Shown here: positions 61,691 through 64,000 of the stretch, one piece after another
Layout: every line of letters begins with the position of its first letter
How positions within the stretch are numbered: position 1 is the first letter of the stretch
The notes under the pieces: generated by a model
What the model saw: the letters and a program-made list of their open reading frames with translations, nothing else
Database searches by the model: none
Told to the model about the DNA's origin: nothing
Program-made: the position numbers and the translations under genes
DNA from: a virus
IMG/VR virus record: IMGVR_UViG_3300042453_005575
Span: 1-64,000 of that record
Direction: 5' to 3' (one strand)
Length of the DNA: 64,000 bases

Positions 61691-61889
61691 AGATTTGGAA
61701 CCTAGAAAAGATGAATTTGTCGGAAAAACGTTGAATGAATTGGTGAGTTTAATGAAATCTTTAGAAAGTTCGATATTTGATTCTCAATGCTACGGTGTAA
61801 ATGATGTCACATTGTTGCTGCGTATAAAAAGAGAATTATCGGATAGAAGCTACAACTGGGAAACTCTGGATAATGCGAGTCATAAATAA
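61677..61889 (+). CDS. Small hypothetical protein
   Basis: A 70-residue protein, charged, with two short helices (VGKTLNELVSLMKSLESSI and VTLLLRIKRELSDR). Family unknown. It overlaps both the preceding gene and the membrane peptide that follows, typical of a coupled string of small accessory genes. Confidence 0.58.
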   Translation: MLNLEDLEPRKDEFVGKTLNELVSLMKSLESSIFDSQCYGVNDVTLLLRIKRELSDRSYNWETLDNASHK

Positions 61890-62001
61890 ATTATTTTTAC
61901 CTATATTAATTTTATTATTTAGTTACGCTCTTATGTTTTTTCTAACAAAACTAGGTGAAACAGCTATAAATTTTTATACGACAACTTATTCATTTAAATA
62001 A
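61873..62001 (+). CDS. 42-residue single-pass membrane peptide
   Basis: A short frame from ATG 61873 to TAA 61999-62001. The N-terminus is basic (MRVINK), followed by a strongly hydrophobic segment LFLPILILLFSYALMFFL, and a polar tail. By the positive-inside rule the N-terminus would be cytoplasmic. It fills the gap between genes at 61889 and 62004 and overlaps the former by 17 bases. It could be a small holin- or inhibitor-like membrane protein; function is open. Confidence 0.55.
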   Translation: MRVINKLFLPILILLFSYALMFFLTKLGETAINFYTTTYSFK

Positions 62002-62003
62002 TC

Positions 62004-62288
62004 ATGAAAACCCCATCTCAAAAAGAAAAGATAGCCATGTATGAAAGTTTCCTCCATAAAATAAATACATTTGTCATCTTAGTAGATAACGAAGGCATTA
62101 AAGAGCTAGTCACAAACGCTGATAACTTTTCATATGCTCATAGGCGTGGAAATGGCGAACTCTCCGATCGCCAGCAACAAAGATTAATTAACAGCGCATT
62201 CTGGAAACTCTGTGACACGCCGGAGACAGATAGAAGAATAGCAGACAGGCAAAGAGCTTACACCCATAGCCGAGATGAGAATAGGTAG
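62004..62288 (+). CDS. Small phage protein with SYAHRRGNGE motif
   Basis: A 94-residue protein. YESFLHKINTFV, NADNFSYAHRRGNGELSDRQQQRLINSAFWKL is a conserved pattern seen in many phages (the S-Y-A-H-R-x-G-N-G core is distinctive), with no assigned function. The C-terminus is Arg-rich. It overlaps the next gene by 14 bases. Confidence 0.72.
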   Translation: MKTPSQKEKIAMYESFLHKINTFVILVDNEGIKELVTNADNFSYAHRRGNGELSDRQQQRLINSAFWKLCDTPETDRRIADRQRAYTHSRDENR

Positions 62289-62817
62289 ATGGGAGCATAG
62301 TACAAAGCCGTCTGTGTTTATTGTTACAGAAAATGGAACAGAAATATATCGAGGAAATTATAAAGAAGGCAGCATTATCATGAATGAATTACAGCATAAT
62401 CCTGTACGCGACTTGAACAACGCTCGGAATTTACCGAGGGACACGCCAGAAATCGAGATAGTTCGAGGAAAAAATAATCCTGTAGCGGACTTCTTTTCCT
62501 CTCCAAGCACCACACCAGAGACAGACGCTGCAGTTAGGGCTAGTGAAGGCCAATGGTCTTTTATATTAAAAGAATGTTCTCAAAAATTAGAGTTAGAATT
62601 AAGAGAAGCGAAAGAGAAAATAAAAGCCCAGGAGGAGCAAATAAGCTTATTGAAAAAAGCCGCTAATTTTACAAATAATTTTAATTTTAGCGAAGAATTT
62701 TTTCAATGGCTTATGGCAAGTTCTTACGCGGCGTGCACTAGCGATATACATTTAGCCCTAAACGACGCTTGGGAGTCAGGTAAAAACGCAAAATTACAAC
62801 AAACGCATGACTGTTGA
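62275..62817 (+). CDS. Coiled-coil hypothetical protein
   Basis: A 180-residue protein. Residues about 105-130 form a Glu/Lys coiled coil (LELELREAKEKIKAQEEQ). The preceding 60 residues are Pro/Asn/Thr-rich; the TPETDAA segment recurs in phage proteins with such coils. An internal ATG (residue 36) is an alternative start. It ends with an 11-base overlap into the next gene. Confidence 0.62.
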   Translation: MRIGRWEHSTKPSVFIVTENGTEIYRGNYKEGSIIMNELQHNPVRDLNNARNLPRDTPEIEIVRGKNNPVADFFSSPSTTPETDAAVRASEGQWSFILKECSQKLELELREAKEKIKAQEEQISLLKKAANFTNNFNFSEEFFQWLMASSYAACTSDIHLALNDAWESGKNAKLQQTHDC

Positions 62818-63220
62818 AGAATTTTTGCAGATAAAAAATATAGATAAATTATCAGAACAAAGGCAAAAAATTTTTCACACCGCGGAAAAATTAAACACAG
62901 TGCTGTTTAATGACAAATATTGGGATTTATTAGGCTTAATTAACACCCAATGGTATTACATCACTACAATCAAAAAAAAATATATAATCCTCAACACGAC
63001 AGGCAATTTTAAACCATTTAAAAATATGAAAATTATCAGAGTATCTCCTTTTTCAGGCAAAACCAATGTGCGAGAAATTGATGTTACAGAAGAACAGATT
63101 AAACTCTGGGAAGGCGGCGAGCTAATTCAAAACGCTATGCCTAATGTGTCGCCAGGTGATAGAGAATTCATCAAATCAGGAATAACTGATGAAGAGTGGA
63201 ATGAAACTTTTGGAGAATAA
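62807..63220 (+). CDS. Small phage protein with DREFIKSGITDEEWN tail
   Basis: A 137-residue protein. The C-terminal pattern IQNAMPNVSPGDREFIKSG followed by ITDEEW is common in phage proteins of this size and near DNA-metabolism or accessory genes, without known function. The N-terminal half is Lys-rich with aromatic residues. Four bases separate it from the RNA ligase gene. Confidence 0.7.
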   Translation: MTVEEFLQIKNIDKLSEQRQKIFHTAEKLNTVLFNDKYWDLLGLINTQWYYITTIKKKYIILNTTGNFKPFKNMKIIRVSPFSGKTNVREIDVTEEQIKLWEGGELIQNAMPNVSPGDREFIKSGITDEEWNETFGE

Positions 63221-63224
63221 AACC

Positions 63225-64000
63225 ATGAAATTAGCGTCAATAGAAAGCATCGTATCGATTAAACCGCATTCAAACGCAGATAAACTCGAACTCGCCCAAG
63301 TTTTAGGGTGGCAAGTCGTGGTACAAAAAAGCATACACAAGCAAGGCGATAAAGTTGTGTTTATCCCGATAGACACAATCGTCCCCAGATGCGAGTGGTC
63401 AGAATTTCTTGTGGACAAGGATAGCCCGGACAAACCGATTAGGCTAAAAACTAAAAAATTAAGGGGAGAATATTCCGCTGGAATCATTGTTTCTCTCACT
63501 AATTTTCCAGCGTTCTTTCAAGAGCTGGAAATTGGTAAAGATGTAACTGAATATTTGGGGGTTACAAAATACATAAAAGAAATACCTGCCCATTTACAAG
63601 GAGAAACAGCTGGAGATTTTCCCACACATATATGTTCAAAAACAGACGAAGACAACGGTTTGTCTGATTTAGAACTTGTTCGAAAAACAACTACAAATAA
63701 TGAGGTTGTTGTTACACAGAAAATAGATGGAACGTCTATTTCAATTGTTTTTGACAATGGTGAAATTACACATGTCTGTTCTAGAAATTTATCAAAAAAA
63801 GAAACTACGGAAAGTGTGTACTGGAAAGCCGCCAGAGCGCTCAAGCAAGTTCCAGGTTTTACTGGAGTAATTCAAGGCGAATTAGCCGGAAATGGAATTC
63901 AGAAAAACCCTATGAAACTTGAAGGTATAGAATTGTTTGTGTTTCAGGTTAAAACAAAAGAAGGAGATTATTTAAATTACCAAGCGATGAAAGGTTTTTG
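63225..64000 (+). CDS. RNA ligase, DRB0094-like (3' end off window)
   Basis: 258 residues are visible before the window ends. The N-terminal domain (LASIESIVSIKPHSNADKLELAQVLGW) is the OB-like domain of DRB0094/Rnl5-type ligases. The nucleotidyltransferase motif I is KIDGTS, Lys at about residue 166, followed by SRN (motif Ia-like) and GELAG (motif III-like). It seals RNA breaks; in phages such enzymes repair tRNAs cut by host anticodon nucleases. The phage's own tRNAs upstream are possible substrates. Confidence 0.85.
   Translation, partial: MKLASIESIVSIKPHSNADKLELAQVLGWQVVVQKSIHKQGDKVVFIPIDTIVPRCEWSEFLVDKDSPDKPIRLKTKKLRGEYSAGIIVSLTNFPAFFQELEIGKDVTEYLGVTKYIKEIPAHLQGETAGDFPTHICSKTDEDNGLSDLELVRKTTTNNEVVVTQKIDGTSISIVFDNGEITHVCSRNLSKKETTESVYWKAARALKQVPGFTGVIQGELAGNGIQKNPMKLEGIELFVFQVKTKEGDYLNYQAMKGF

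Noticed and set aside
1-64000. CRISPR arrays, insertion sequences, integrase or attachment sites
   Set aside because: No regularly spaced repeats, transposase motifs or integrase were found on reading both strands. The repeats present are protein-domain repeats in the fibre gene and the duplicated promoter block.

Overview
The window is a 64 kb piece of a large tailed bacteriophage genome. It is AT-rich and tightly packed, and almost every gene reads on the + strand with starts and stops touching or overlapping. The phage assignment rests on a terminase large subunit (25154-26890, minus strand), a giant fibre or adhesin gene followed by small virion-type genes, and a complete replication and recombination set. 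That set comprises SbcD/SbcC-like (gp47/gp46), UvsW-like, primase, DnaB-like helicase, family A polymerase, an SSB candidate, UvsX/RecA and RuvC. Translation signals also include a tmRNA and seven tRNAs. The host cannot be named. Very few genes have a Shine-Dalgarno sequence and many start a few bases after a TATAAT-like box. The giant fibre carries SusE/SusF-like carbohydrate-binding repeats, so a Bacteroidota or similarly SD-poor host is possible, but this is inference.

Layout. 1-14.8 kb: virion or adsorption genes, namely a >3,600-residue repeat protein cut by the left edge, three tandem paralogues sharing an N-terminal motif, and smaller proteins. 15.2-18.2 kb: an RNA island with a tmRNA encoding an unusually long 30-codon tag, an initiator-like tRNA-Met, a metallophosphoesterase, and a giant ornate noncoding RNA of about 1.2 kb (GOLLD/ROOL-class candidate). 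The tmRNA and the giant RNA share the same promoter plus a 5' hairpin with a compensatory change. 18.2-21 kb: small accessory genes and a second structured RNA. 21-27 kb: hypothetical genes, a AAA+ ATPase and TerL.

27-32 kb: a module made of an AT-hook protein, a Ycf46-like AAA+ ATPase, DUF3150, Ycf35/DUF1257, DUF2997 and a WGR-like protein, all of unknown joint function. 32-43 kb: the replication and recombination core. 43-48.7 kb: GP88-like protein, a small protein ending in Gly-Gly-Cys, a large unknown, a degenerate exonuclease, and a JAB protease overlapping a ThiF/E1-like protein, which together suggest a ubiquitin-like modification pathway. 48.9-53.3 kb: SSB candidate, UvsX, RuvC, and a HhH-GPD glycosylase.

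53.3-64 kb: tRNAs for Ala, Val, Gly, Thr, His and Glu among small phage genes. Also here are a UV-damage endonuclease, a transglutaminase-like protease, an Asp/Asn-hydroxylase-like protein, a third structured RNA candidate, a phosphoribosyltransferase next to a MEMO/LigB-like protein, and an RNA ligase cut by the right edge. No CRISPR array, insertion sequence or integrase was seen. All functions come from reading motifs by eye, with no database search.
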